DNA of 64,000 nt from Sediminibacterium sp. (lineage in GTDB: Bacteria; Bacteroidota; Bacteroidia; Chitinophagales; Chitinophagaceae), in NCBI RefSeq assembly GCF_030695065.1, contig NZ_JAUYTR010000009.1, positions 62,001 through 126,000 of the forward strand, given 5' to 3'. Position 1 is the stretch's first letter. Every line of letters starts with the position of its first letter. Positions 34,201 to 42,626 of this stretch are shown here, in pieces. Both the position numbers and the translations under genes were made by a program. Under the pieces are notes generated by a model, which did no database searches, was not told the origin of the DNA, and saw only the letters and a program-made list of their open reading frames with translations.

Positions 34201-35097
34201 ATGTCTATTTTCAATGTTACAGTAATTGGTGCTGGTACCATGGGTAATGGTATTGCACATGTTTTTGCACAAAAAGGATTTAAGGTAGTATTGGTAGATG
34301 TGCAACAAGCACAATTAGAAAAAGCAATTGCTACTATTGGAAAAAATTTAGATAGGATGGTTGCCAAAGGCACCATTGCAGCAGAAGAAAAAGACGAAAC
34401 CCTTGCCAATATTCGTACCAATACTTCAGTAAGTGAAGGTGTTGCAATTGCCGATTTAGTAGTGGAGGCAGCAACAGAAAATGTTGAATTGAAATTAAAA
34501 ATATTTGGAGAGATGGATGCCGCTGCGCCAGTAAATGCCATATTAGCCAGCAACACTTCTTCCATTTCAATCACTAAAATTGCCGCAGCTACTAAACGCC
34601 CCAACAAAGTGATTGGCATGCATTTTATGAATCCAGTTCCAGTAATGAAATTGGTTGAAATCATCAATGGTTATGCAACTGATGCTGCTGTTACTGATTC
34701 AATAGTTGAGTTGAGTAAGCAATTAGGTAAAATTCCCTCTGTAGTGAATGATTATCCTGGATTTATTGCCAATAAAGTATTGATGCCAATGATTAATGAA
34801 GCCATTTACTCTTTATACGAAGGAATTGCAGATGTAGAATCCATTGATACCATCATGAAACTTGGAATGGCGCATCCAATGGGTCCTTTACAATTAGCAG
34901 ATTTTATTGGATTAGACGTTTGCTTAAGTATCATGAATGTATTGTATACTGGCTATGGTAATCCCAAGTATGCACCTTGTCCATTATTGGTTAACATGGT
35001 AACAGCTCGAAAATTAGGGGTTAAATCAGGAGAAGGATTTTATGTATATACTCCTGGTTCAAAAGAATTAGTTGTTAGCCCAAATTTTAAGAAGTAA
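34201..35097 (+). CDS. 3-hydroxybutyryl-CoA dehydrogenase
   Basis: A 298-residue 3-hydroxyacyl-CoA dehydrogenase (NAD- or NADP-dependent) acting in butyrate/PHB-type or fatty-acid metabolism. Rossmann signature VIGAGTMGNGIAHVFAQKG (8-26), ASNTSSISIT, the catalytic His in MHFMNPVPVMKLVE, and the C-terminal domain NKVLMPMINEAIYSLYEG and GMAHPMGPLQLADFIGLD are complete. ATG at 34201 is preferred over a TTG two codons earlier. The gene converges on the DMT transporter. Confidence 0.95.
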   Translation: MSIFNVTVIGAGTMGNGIAHVFAQKGFKVVLVDVQQAQLEKAIATIGKNLDRMVAKGTIAAEEKDETLANIRTNTSVSEGVAIADLVVEAATENVELKLKIFGEMDAAAPVNAILASNTSSISITKIAAATKRPNKVIGMHFMNPVPVMKLVEIINGYATDAAVTDSIVELSKQLGKIPSVVNDYPGFIANKVLMPMINEAIYSLYEGIADVESIDTIMKLGMAHPMGPLQLADFIGLDVCLSIMNVLYTGYGNPKYAPCPLLVNMVTARKLGVKSGEGFYVYTPGSKELVVSPNFKK

Positions 35098-35104
35098 TTC
35101 AAAT

Positions 35105-35995
35105 CTACAAGGTATTTCCAAATGCAATCAAATAGATGGCAATAGCAGATAATGCTATGCCTGTCCAATTGATTATAGATAGCTTTTCTTTAAAAAGAAT
35201 GGCTGCTACCAGTGTACTAAATAATACAATACCCATATTATTTACAGGCAAGCTGGCACTGGTTTCCCATGGGCTGTCTTGAAGAAAATGTACCAAACAC
35301 CATATAGAAAAATAATTGGGAATTCCAATACAAATGCCAGCAAGCACTTGATTGAATTTAAAAACCAGTTGTTTTTTCCAATATTGATAAATTAGGACTG
35401 CCGTTCCAATAGATGCAGCAGAAAAAAATCCTGAAATTAAAAAAGCATTATTGGTCTCTTTAGTCACATATATTTGTTGTACATGATTAATTAATGCATC
35501 CAAAAATCCACTTCCTACAAACACCAATAAGGGTAATATTATTTTTTGTAAAAAAGGTATAGGCTGTGAATTACCTCCTTCATTTTTTTGTGGGTAACAA
35601 GTAAATATTACTGCAATTAAGGCTAAAGCAATGCCTACTATTTCCCAACCTACCACTTGTTCATTATACAAGACTATGGTTAATATTACTGGAATAATTA
35701 AGGAGAGTTTATTTGCAACAGAAGCTACTGCAACACCCAGTTTCTGGGCCGTCATTCCAATTAAATTAAAACTGGTAATAAATAGTAATCCCATAATCAT
35801 TGCCCATCTAAACCAAGGTGTAGCAAATGATTCCGCTTTTATAGGGAATGATCCGTTTACAATAGAGCCTGTAATTACACAAGTAATATAATTGAATACA
35901 ATGGCTGGGAATACGGGTATATTTAATTTACCACATACCTTAAAAGAGAGTAATAAATAGCTGGTTAAAACAATACTGCCTATTAAATATATCAT
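35105..35995 (-). CDS. EamA/DMT-superfamily transporter
   Basis: A 296-residue, ten-helix drug/metabolite transporter with the two tandem EamA halves; the second half contains PVNNMGIVLFSTLVAAILFKEKLSIINWTGIALSAIAI, the typical helix 9-10 motif. Substrate unknown. It overlaps the 3' end of ribD by 4 bp (ATGA-type), so it is translationally coupled to riboflavin synthesis; a role in riboflavin or flavin export or import is conceivable but only inferred from that overlap. Confidence 0.88.
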   Translation of the reverse strand: MIYLIGSIVLTSYLLLSFKVCGKLNIPVFPAIVFNYITCVITGSIVNGSFPIKAESFATPWFRWAMIMGLLFITSFNLIGMTAQKLGVAVASVANKLSLIIPVILTIVLYNEQVVGWEIVGIALALIAVIFTCYPQKNEGGNSQPIPFLQKIILPLLVFVGSGFLDALINHVQQIYVTKETNNAFLISGFFSAASIGTAVLIYQYWKKQLVFKFNQVLAGICIGIPNYFSIWCLVHFLQDSPWETSASLPVNNMGIVLFSTLVAAILFKEKLSIINWTGIALSAIAIYLIAFGNTL

Positions 35996-37047
35996 GATTG
36001 GGTTCTTCGGTAGTAATAAATAATATCTGTTCCCAGATTTTCTTTTTTGATTGTTTGTGCATTCAATAGTTGAGGAGCTTGAATTCCATTTTCATTATTG
36101 GTTCCTATTGAGTGTTTTGCTCTAATCACTCTTGCTTCATCCCATAATTCTTGATCAATAAAACTTTGTAACAGTTTTGCGCCTCCTTCAACTAAAATAC
36201 TTTGCACTTGATGTTTATATGCGTATTCCAATAATGGCTCTAATAAGCTTGGCTGTTCCCTTAATTGGATATAATTAACCGAACCTTGGGTTTCATCTTT
36301 AATAGTATTAAATACCCAGGTTGGCTCTTGGTCTTTTAGTAAATTGAGCAACGGGTTCAGTTGTAGCGTCCTATCAATGACCATTCTCAAAGGATTTGGC
36401 CCTTTACCAAAACGGTTATTCAATTTTGGATTATCTGTTAAGGCTGTTTGGGTGCCCACTAAAATGGCTGCTTCTTCTGAACGCCAGCTATGCACCAATC
36501 TTTGCGTAGCTGCATTGCTGATTTTAATTTCTTGACCTCGCAACCCAATCAATCCATCAGCGCTTTCGGCCCACTTTAAAATAATATAGGGGCGTTGCTT
36601 CAAATGAAAATGAAAGAATCGTTGATTTATTTCAATTGCTTCTTTTTCTAACACAGGCCCAATTACATCTATGCCTGCTTGTTTCAACTTTTCTGCTCCT
36701 TTTCCATTTACTGCCTCAAAAGGATCCATGCACCCAATCACTACTCTCTGTATTTGATTGGCTATAATTAGACTGGTACAAGGTGGGGTTTTACCAAAAT
36801 GTACGCAAGGTTCAAGGCTTACATATAAGGTAGCCAATTTTATATTTTCAATATTGGTTTCCGCAACATTATTAATGCAATTTACTTCAGCATGAGGCTG
36901 TCCATAACATTCATGATACCCCTCCCCTATAATTTGGTCTTGGTATACCAACACTGCACCAACCATTGGATTGGGGGCAACCCATCCAGCTCCTTTTTGA
37001 GCCAGCTGCAAACATCTTTGCATATAGAATTCGTGATTGGTGGGCAT
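35992..37047 (-). CDS. ribD: bifunctional riboflavin biosynthesis deaminase/reductase RibD
   Basis: Converts 2,5-diamino-6-ribosylamino-4(3H)-pyrimidinone 5'-phosphate to 5-amino-6-ribitylamino-uracil phosphate in two steps. The deaminase domain (1-145) has zinc-site HAEVNCI (52-58) and EPCVHFGKTPPC (about 77-88), then GCMDPFEAVNGKGAEKLKQAGI. The reductase domain (146-351) contains RPYIILKWAESADGLIG, LVGTQTALTDNPKLNNR and VEGGAKLLQSFID. Normal length. A minus-strand TATTTTTG lies 7 bp before the ATG. Divergent from prmC with a 39-bp gap. Confidence 0.96.
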   Translation of the reverse strand: MPTNHEFYMQRCLQLAQKGAGWVAPNPMVGAVLVYQDQIIGEGYHECYGQPHAEVNCINNVAETNIENIKLATLYVSLEPCVHFGKTPPCTSLIIANQIQRVVIGCMDPFEAVNGKGAEKLKQAGIDVIGPVLEKEAIEINQRFFHFHLKQRPYIILKWAESADGLIGLRGQEIKISNAATQRLVHSWRSEEAAILVGTQTALTDNPKLNNRFGKGPNPLRMVIDRTLQLNPLLNLLKDQEPTWVFNTIKDETQGSVNYIQLREQPSLLEPLLEYAYKHQVQSILVEGGAKLLQSFIDQELWDEARVIRAKHSIGTNNENGIQAPQLLNAQTIKKENLGTDIIYYYRRTQS

Positions 37048-37054
37048 AAGCTTA

Positions 37055-37062
37055 CAAAAATA
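37055..37062 (-). promoter_or_regulatory. -7 element candidate for ribD
   Basis: Minus-strand TATTTTTG fits TAnnTTTG and lies 7 bp before the ribD ATG (37047), implying a leaderless or near-leaderless transcript if used. Confidence 0.3.
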
Positions 37063-37086
37063 AACAAATGATGGCTACATTGCAGC

Positions 37087-37941
37087 ATGACCATCAGAGA
37101 TGCTAAGCAAGCTATTATACAGGCTATTGAGCCTATTTATGACAATAGAGAGGCAGTAAATATTGCTACATTACTGCTTGAGAATCTAACTGGCTTTAGT
37201 AAGATGAATCAATTTTTACAAAAACAATCCATTTTATCAGCAGAAATAGCCAGCAAGTTGAATGATTGTATTGAGCGATTAAGTAAAGGAGAACCCATTC
37301 AATATATAATTGGCAAAGCCTGGTTTATGGAATTAGAGCTAACGGTAAATGCGAATACATTAATTCCTCGGCCCGAAACAGAAGAGCTGGTTGATGCCTT
37401 AATTAAATATTTGAAAGCCAATGGGAACAAAAAAGTTCAAATTTTAGAAATAGGGGCTGGTTCTGGATGCATCCCTATTGCAATTGCAAAATATTACCCT
37501 GAGGCAACTATTACTAGTGTAGACTTTTGTGCTAATGCTTTAACTGTTGCAAGTAAAAATGCTCAAGACATAGGAGTGGATATCAATTGGAAACAATTGA
37601 ATTTTTTAGACTCCCGAGAATGGGAGAGACTGGGATTATTTGACATCATCATCAGCAACCCACCATATATTAGAAAAGCTGAAGCTGCCTCAATGCATAC
37701 AAATGTGCTGGCTTTTGAACCACATACTGCACTATTTGTAGAAGACAATGACCCTTTGATTTTTTATAAAGCTATTCATGCTTTTTGCGAAAATCAGCTG
37801 AACAAAAAGGGGGCTATATTTTTAGAAATCAACGAAGGCTTAGGCAATGAAACTGCAGCATTATTTAATACCAACTACAGCGTTGAAATAAAAAAAGACA
37901 TGCAAAACAAAGAGCGGATGATTATGGCTTATCAATTTTGA
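37087..37941 (+). CDS. prmC: peptide chain release factor N5-glutamine methyltransferase
   Basis: Methylates the GGQ glutamine of RF1/RF2. N-terminal helical domain (1-85, with GEPIQYIIGKAWFMELEL leading to LIPRPETEELV), then SAM domain with ILEIGAGSGCIPIAIAKYYP (about 118-138) and the NPPYI catalytic motif (about 194-198, SNPPYIRKAE). 284 aa is normal. Start ATG at 37087. The 3' end overlaps the exbD gene by 10 bp, convergent. Confidence 0.96.
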   Translation: MTIRDAKQAIIQAIEPIYDNREAVNIATLLLENLTGFSKMNQFLQKQSILSAEIASKLNDCIERLSKGEPIQYIIGKAWFMELELTVNANTLIPRPETEELVDALIKYLKANGNKKVQILEIGAGSGCIPIAIAKYYPEATITSVDFCANALTVASKNAQDIGVDINWKQLNFLDSREWERLGLFDIIISNPPYIRKAEAASMHTNVLAFEPHTALFVEDNDPLIFYKAIHAFCENQLNKKGAIFLEINEGLGNETAALFNTNYSVEIKKDMQNKERMIMAYQF

Positions 37942-38327
37942 TCAACTGCCATCACAGGTGTTGCACCTAATTTTTTTATGACTTGCATAATTTTTATAGA
38001 TGTTCCTAAATGTGAAGTACTATCTCCATTAATCACAACTGTTGGCTTTTCTGTTTCCTTTGACAAATACTCTTGCAATTTGCTTTCCAAATTTTCAATG
38101 GCAATAGGCTCTGCACCAATAAACAATTGCTGGTCTTTATTTACGCTAATTACTACCGTTTGCTTGGCCTTAGTATCTGCCTTGGCCTTAGGGTTAGAGA
38201 CCTTGATAACATTGGGATTAGCCAATGTAGATACAATCAAAAAAAACAACAATAGAATGAATAAAATATCATTCAGCGCCCCTGTATGCATTTCAGGATG
38301 AGTTCTAAATCTCTTTCGGATATTCAT
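37932..38327 (-). CDS. exbD: ExbD/TolR-family biopolymer transport protein
   Basis: A 131-residue single-pass proton-channel subunit: cytoplasmic N-terminus (MNIRKRFRTHPEMHTGALND), one TM helix ILFILLLFFLIVSTL with the Asp-containing DILF leader at its start, and a periplasmic TolR-like domain (QTVVISVNKDQQLFIGAEPI; VVINGDSTSHLGTSIKIMQVIKKLG). The open frame continues 14 codons upstream, but the ATG at 38327 gives the normal family start, 1 bp after the ExbB gene end. With ExbB it uses proton motive force to energise TonB- or Tol-type transport. Confidence 0.92.
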   Translation of the reverse strand: MNIRKRFRTHPEMHTGALNDILFILLLFFLIVSTLANPNVIKVSNPKAKADTKAKQTVVISVNKDQQLFIGAEPIAIENLESKLQEYLSKETEKPTVVINGDSTSHLGTSIKIMQVIKKLGATPVMAVDQN

Positions 38328-38328
38328 A

Positions 38329-39012
38329 TTATCTAGTTGGCTCCTGTAAGATATCCATGAAATCTGCACTTGCAGCTTCCATTTTATTAGCCGTTTTATC
38401 TATTTGTGTACTTAAAAAATTATGCCCTACATATGCAATCAGTCCAATAATCAAGCCTGTCGCAGAAGTAATCATTTTAGTATAAATACCTCCAGCAATG
38501 GTATTCAATGTATATTCGCCAGTTGAAGCAATTCCATAGAACAATTGAACCATTCCGATAATTGTTCCCAAGAAACCAAACATGGGTGCAATACCTGCAA
38601 TCAACGACAATATGTTCAGGTTCTTTTCCATATTGTACATTTCTAACTTGCCCACATTCTCCATACTTTTTTCAATAGCATCAATAGGCTTTCCTATTCG
38701 CTGTAATCCTTTATCAATCATTTTAGCTACAGGACTGTTATTGTTCTTGGCATAACTTTTTGCAGCTTGTACATTTCCTGATAAAATATGGTCACGAATC
38801 ACTACCATAAAATTTACATCTATTTGGCCTGCCTTTCTAATAGCGAGTAATCGCTCTGTAAATACATAAATAGCTGCTATCAACAAAGCATAAAGCGGAT
38901 ACATAATCCATCCGCCCTTTTCTAGCAAAGTCCACAACGACACTTTTTCAGCAGTAGCTACTGCTGCAGTAGCCGCTTTTTGTAATGTATCCGACTGTAA
39001 TAAATAAAACAT
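38329..39012 (-). CDS. exbB: ExbB/TolQ/MotA-family proton channel protein
   Basis: A 227-residue protein with three TM helices: one near 34-52 (GWIMYPLYALLIAAIYVFTE) and two after 120 (LSLIAGIAPMFGFLGTIIGMVQLF and ITSATGLIIGLIAYVGHNFL), the MotA_ExbB pattern. The conserved Thr/Glu channel residues lie in those helices. Forms the energising complex with the ExbD gene directly downstream (1-bp gap). Upstream gap of 105 bp to the SPFH gene is AT-rich without obvious motifs. Confidence 0.94.
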   Translation of the reverse strand: MFYLLQSDTLQKAATAAVATAEKVSLWTLLEKGGWIMYPLYALLIAAIYVFTERLLAIRKAGQIDVNFMVVIRDHILSGNVQAAKSYAKNNNSPVAKMIDKGLQRIGKPIDAIEKSMENVGKLEMYNMEKNLNILSLIAGIAPMFGFLGTIIGMVQLFYGIASTGEYTLNTIAGGIYTKMITSATGLIIGLIAYVGHNFLSTQIDKTANKMEAASADFMDILQEPTR

Positions 39013-39117
39013 GAATTAAATTTAGTTTGCTAATGTAGTAGGTTCTACAAAAGAACAATTAATCGTGCATAAAAAATCATACACTTCGTTAATTAAGAAA
39101 GCTTTTACACATGATGA

Positions 39118-40056
39118 TTATTTGCTAGGTCTATCCATTTCCTTCATCTTCATCATCGCCATGATTTGACGCATATTATCTTGCATACCTTCTGGGCTAC
39201 CGTCTAAGAAAATAACATTGCCCTTACCAATTTCAGCAAAATTCTTGATTGCTTCAGTCCACATACTGAATAATATCACATTGGTGTCTAAATTGGCCTG
39301 TTTCATCTCTTCTGCAGCCTGGCTCATCCCTTTTGCTACTTCTTGTCTAAATAATGCCACCCCCATACCACGTAAACGTGCTGCTTCTCTTTCTGCCTCT
39401 GCTGCAATTTTAATGGCATTACCCTCAGCTTCAGCTCCCTTGGTTTTCGTAATCAATAATGCCTGCCCTTCGTTTTCAGCTGCTGCTTTTAAGTTATTAC
39501 TAGCCACTACCCTACTCATACTTTCCATAATCACCTGATCAAATGTGATATCATTAATTTGCAAATCTTGCAAGTGATATCCCCAGTCTTCTAATGATTT
39601 ATCAATCTGCTGTTTTACATCTTCCACTATTTCTCTGCGCAACAATAAAATTTCTGCTTGCTTTTTAGTAGCAACGAATGCACGAATAGAACCTTCAACT
39701 GTTCTAATTAAAGCCTGCATCAAATCTTTTTCTGAAATAAATTTGAATGCAACATTCTTAATAGATTGTTCATCTTGATTAATAACAGAGTACAGTAACA
39801 TACTTTTAAAGTACACATTTGCTTGATCTACCGTTACTGCCTGAAATTCTAACTCAACAGAGCGATTTTGAATACTCACAGTTTTATACACTTGCTCTAG
39901 AATTGGAATTTTAAAATTCAACCCTGGCATTAAGATTCTTCTATATTTACCAAACATGGTAATGACCGCAATTGTGCCTTGGTTTACTGTTACTAATCCA
40001 GTAAAAACAATAATTAAGGCAACAATAAGCCACCAATAAGTCAGTAGAAATTGCAT
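39118..40056 (-). CDS. SPFH (stomatin/prohibitin/flotillin/HflK) domain protein
   Basis: A 312-residue membrane-anchored SPFH protein: N-terminal TM helix (6-24, YWWLIVALIIVFTGLVTV) followed by the band-7 domain (about 25-190, QGTIAVITMFGKYRRIL, QNRSVELEFQAVTVDQANVYFKS, RTVEGSIRAFVATKKQAEIL), then a long coiled coil (EGNAIKIAAEAEREAARLRG). Such proteins form oligomeric rings or microdomains in the inner membrane. No NfeD-type partner is adjacent. 27-bp gap to the upstream pepT gene on the same strand. Confidence 0.92.
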   Translation of the reverse strand: MQFLLTYWWLIVALIIVFTGLVTVNQGTIAVITMFGKYRRILMPGLNFKIPILEQVYKTVSIQNRSVELEFQAVTVDQANVYFKSMLLYSVINQDEQSIKNVAFKFISEKDLMQALIRTVEGSIRAFVATKKQAEILLLRREIVEDVKQQIDKSLEDWGYHLQDLQINDITFDQVIMESMSRVVASNNLKAAAENEGQALLITKTKGAEAEGNAIKIAAEAEREAARLRGMGVALFRQEVAKGMSQAAEEMKQANLDTNVILFSMWTEAIKNFAEIGKGNVIFLDGSPEGMQDNMRQIMAMMKMKEMDRPSK

Positions 40057-40083
40057 AAAAATTAATTTTAATAAAGATAATAT

Positions 40084-41349
40084 CTATTTAGTCAGATTAA
40101 CACCCTTTTCTTCCCACACTTGAACCAATTGAACCAATACATCTACAGCCCGCTCCATATCAGCAACACCTACCCATTCCTTCTTGCTGTGAATGGCTTG
40201 CATACCAGTGAAAATATTGGGGCATGGTAGTCCCAAGAAACTGAGCCTACTTCCATCGGTTCCTCCTCTTATGGGTTCTTTAATAAAAGTAAGCCCACAC
40301 TTGTTATACGCTTCTTCTGCAAATGAGCCAATAAAAGGATATTGTTCAATAATTGCTTTCATATTTCGATATTGTTCCACTTCAGCAAAAGAAATTTTTG
40401 CACCTGGAAATTGATCTAAAACGGTAAGGGCAATTTGTTTAATACATTCTTGGTGCTCAGCTAACTTGGCTGTTTCAAAATCGCGAATGATGAATTCAAT
40501 AGTGGCTTTTTCAGCCAACCCTTCTATTCTTACAGGGTGAACAAATCCTTGTTTTTTTTCGGTTACTTCAGGTGCTAAAATTGTTTTTGGTAATTGATTT
40601 ACAATAGCCGCTGCTACTTTTAAAGCATTAACCATTTTATCCTTTGCATAGCCAGGATGCGCAATTACGCCCTCAATATGAATGGTAAAGCCATTGGCAC
40701 TAAACGTTTCATCTTCAAATGTACCCAGCTCTCCACCATCTAATGTATAAGCAAAATCAGCACCCAATTTTTGTAAGTTCAATTGATTGGTTCCCCTTCC
40801 TACTTCTTCATCGGGTGTAAATAGAATTTTAATGGTGCCGTGTGGAATGCTAGGGTTTTGCATTAAATATTCCACCAAATTCATAATAATAGCAACTCCA
40901 GCTTTGTCATCTGCCCCCAATAAAGTTAACCCACTAGCGGTAATGATGTCTTTACCAATATGTTGCTTTAAATAAGCATCTTCATTGGGATCAAGGATAA
41001 TAGTTGAATCATCTGGTAATACAATTGGATGGCCACTATATGATTTGTGAAGTAAGGGTTTTATATTGGTTCCACTACAATCTGGGGCAGTATCAATATG
41101 TGCACAAAAACAGATGACTGGAATTGGCTTATTCGTATTTGCAGGAATGGTAGCATATACGTACCCATACTCATCGGTATGAGCATCGGCAACTTGTAAG
41201 GCGTGCAATTCTTGTACTAATAATTGGCTTAGATTCTTTTGTTTTATGGTGGATGGGAAACTACTACTTAGTGGATCACTCTGTGTATCTATCTGCACAT
41301 AACGCATTAATCTTTCAGCAACACTGTATCCAGAAAAACCATTCATCAT
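40084..41349 (-). CDS. pepT: peptidase T (tripeptide aminopeptidase)
   Basis: A 421-residue M20B metallopeptidase releasing N-terminal residues from tripeptides in the cytoplasm. Zinc ligands lie in FCAHIDTAPD (His and Asp), LLGADDKAGVA (bridging Asp) and FTPDEEVGRG (catalytic and zinc Glu), with the C-terminal His in GMQAIHSKKEW. Start at Met1 (41349) or Met2 (41346). Typical length. Divergent from a membrane-protein gene across about 90 bp. Confidence 0.95.
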   Translation of the reverse strand: MMNGFSGYSVAERLMRYVQIDTQSDPLSSSFPSTIKQKNLSQLLVQELHALQVADAHTDEYGYVYATIPANTNKPIPVICFCAHIDTAPDCSGTNIKPLLHKSYSGHPIVLPDDSTIILDPNEDAYLKQHIGKDIITASGLTLLGADDKAGVAIIMNLVEYLMQNPSIPHGTIKILFTPDEEVGRGTNQLNLQKLGADFAYTLDGGELGTFEDETFSANGFTIHIEGVIAHPGYAKDKMVNALKVAAAIVNQLPKTILAPEVTEKKQGFVHPVRIEGLAEKATIEFIIRDFETAKLAEHQECIKQIALTVLDQFPGAKISFAEVEQYRNMKAIIEQYPFIGSFAEEAYNKCGLTFIKEPIRGGTDGSRLSFLGLPCPNIFTGMQAIHSKKEWVGVADMERAVDVLVQLVQVWEEKGVNLTK

Positions 41350-41438
41350 CTTTTTTACCGCAAGTTAATATTTGTTGCTGCTTCTATTGCATTTATAAAA
41401 TGCAATATTTATATTGTAGTAACCAAACACCCCCTAAA

Positions 41439-41990
41439 ATGAAAAAAACACTGATTGCAGCTATTGTTGGAGGAATTGTATTATTTATGTGGCAGTTCGT
41501 ATCGTGGACTGCATTAAATTTACACAGCGCTTCGCAACAATACACACCTAAACAAGACAGCATCATGCAGGTGCTGAAAACCAATCTAGATAAAGAAGGT
41601 GGTTATTACATGCCTTCAGCACCAGCAGGCACTTCTTTTGAAGACATGGAAAAAATGGCTGCTGCAAATGTTGGAAAGCCTTGGGCCAGTATTCAATACC
41701 ATTCAGCGCTGGAATACAATATGGAATTGAATATGGTTAGAGGACTTATTGCTAATATTTTTATTATTTGGTTATTGTGTTGGATTCTCGCAAAATTGGC
41801 TAGCAATAATTTCACAACCACTTTTACAGCTACTTTTTTTGTTGGACTAATTGTTTATTTAAATAGCAGCTATACGGGTCATATTTGGTATCCAATGTTC
41901 GATATCAGAGCTTATTTAATTGATGCTATTGTAAGCTGGGGCTTAGTTGGACTTTGGCTAGGTTGGTGGATGAACAGAAGCCCAAAATAA
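41439..41990 (+). CDS. membrane protein, function unknown
   Basis: A 183-residue protein. The first hydrophobic segment (MKKTLIAAIVGGIVLFMWQFVSWTAL) is a signal anchor, then a soluble part (27-105, with YTPKQDSIMQVLKTNL and GYYMPSAPAGTSFEDMEK) and three helices in the C-terminal third, ending in LWLGWWMNRSPK. The frame is open 62 codons further upstream, but the ATG at 41439 starts the hydrophobic anchor. I do not recognise a family. A strong terminator-like hairpin follows the stop. Confidence 0.78.
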   Translation: MKKTLIAAIVGGIVLFMWQFVSWTALNLHSASQQYTPKQDSIMQVLKTNLDKEGGYYMPSAPAGTSFEDMEKMAAANVGKPWASIQYHSALEYNMELNMVRGLIANIFIIWLLCWILAKLASNNFTTTFTATFFVGLIVYLNSSYTGHIWYPMFDIRAYLIDAIVSWGLVGLWLGWWMNRSPK

Positions 41991-42018
41991 TGAGATTTAC
42001 ACATTAAAATAAACTAAT

Positions 42019-42048
42019 AAAAATAGACCGGCAAGCCGGTCTATTTTT
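42019..42048. terminator. bidirectional intrinsic terminator
   Basis: AAAAATAGACCGGC / GCCGGTCTATTTTT are perfect 14-bp inverted arms around a 2-nt AA centre (functionally a 4-nt CAAG loop), giving GC-rich core plus a T-tract on both strands. It lies between the convergent membrane-protein and FKBP genes (29 bp after the first stop). Confidence 0.9.
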
Positions 42049-42099
42049 ATCATAAATTCCTATTAAAACAATAAGCCTTAATTAGTATACAGCCAATTA

Positions 42100-42555
42100 T
42101 TAAGGTGTAATGATGATAGACTTTGGTCCATCAATTGAAACCAATTCTAAATCAAAAACCAATTCTTCACCAGCTAAGGGATGATTGGCGTCTAATACTA
42201 CAACCGCTTCTTTAATTTCTACTATCACAACAGGAAAGTTTTGCCCAGAACCGTTGCTCATATTCAATTGCATACCAACTTCAGGTACCATATCAGCAGG
42301 GAATCTATCTTTGGGAAACTCCATGATCATTTCTTCTTGCTTTGGACCATAAGCCTGGTCAGCTGGGATATTGACCGTTCTTTTTTCGCCAATAACCATA
42401 CCTGTAACACCGTCGTCAAAACCGGCAATTACCATACCGCTTCCAATTTCAAACTCCAACGGCTCTCTGCCTTCTGAAGAATCAAAAGTATTGCCATTGG
42501 TTAACTTTCCGTGATAATGCACTTTTACCTTATCACCCTTTTTAGCTTGTTGCAT
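42100..42555 (-). CDS. SlyD-like FKBP-type peptidyl-prolyl cis-trans isomerase
   Basis: A 151-residue protein: FKBP core ([23 protein letters not shown] at 4-26, with [16 protein letters not shown]) interrupted by an insert-in-flap chaperone domain (about 70-130), as in SlyD. It catalyses prolyl isomerisation and assists folding. The His/Cys-rich metal-binding tail of E. coli SlyD is absent. A minus-strand TACTTTTG lies 17 bp before the ATG, opposite the fmt promoter candidate. Confidence 0.93.
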   Translation of the reverse strand: MQQAKKGDKVKVHYHGKLTNGNTFDSSEGREPLEFEIGSGMVIAGFDDGVTGMVIGEKRTVNIPADQAYGPKQEEMIMEFPKDRFPADMVPEVGMQLNMSNGSGQNFPVVIVEIKEAVVVLDANHPLAGEELVFDLELVSIDGPKSIIITP

Positions 42556-42572
42556 AAATTATTATTAAGGGG

Positions 42573-42580
42573 CAAAAGTA
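42573..42580 (-). promoter_or_regulatory. -7 element candidate for FKBP gene
   Basis: Minus-strand TACTTTTG fits TAnnTTTG, 17 bp before the ATG at 42555. It faces the divergent fmt candidate 20 bp away. Confidence 0.4.
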
Positions 42581-42600
42581 CTATCCTTCGCGCTTAATAT

Positions 42601-42608
42601 TACCTTTG
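42601..42608 (+). promoter_or_regulatory. -7 element candidate for fmt
   Basis: TACCTTTG fits TAnnTTTG and ends 18 bp before the fmt ATG. No -33 TTG seen. Confidence 0.4.
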
Positions 42609-42626
42609 CAGCCAAATATTTTGGCT

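Noticed and set aside
34104..34667. 187-residue open frame antisense to the 3-hydroxybutyryl-CoA dehydrogenase gene
   Set aside because: It lies wholly in the shadow of a clearly identified gene, has Ser/Ala/Thr-rich low-complexity composition and no recognisable domain.
42019..42048. Perfect 14-bp inverted repeat considered as an attachment or mobile-element end
   Set aside because: It sits between two convergent genes with flanking A/T tracts and no integrase or transposase nearby, so a bidirectional terminator fits better.
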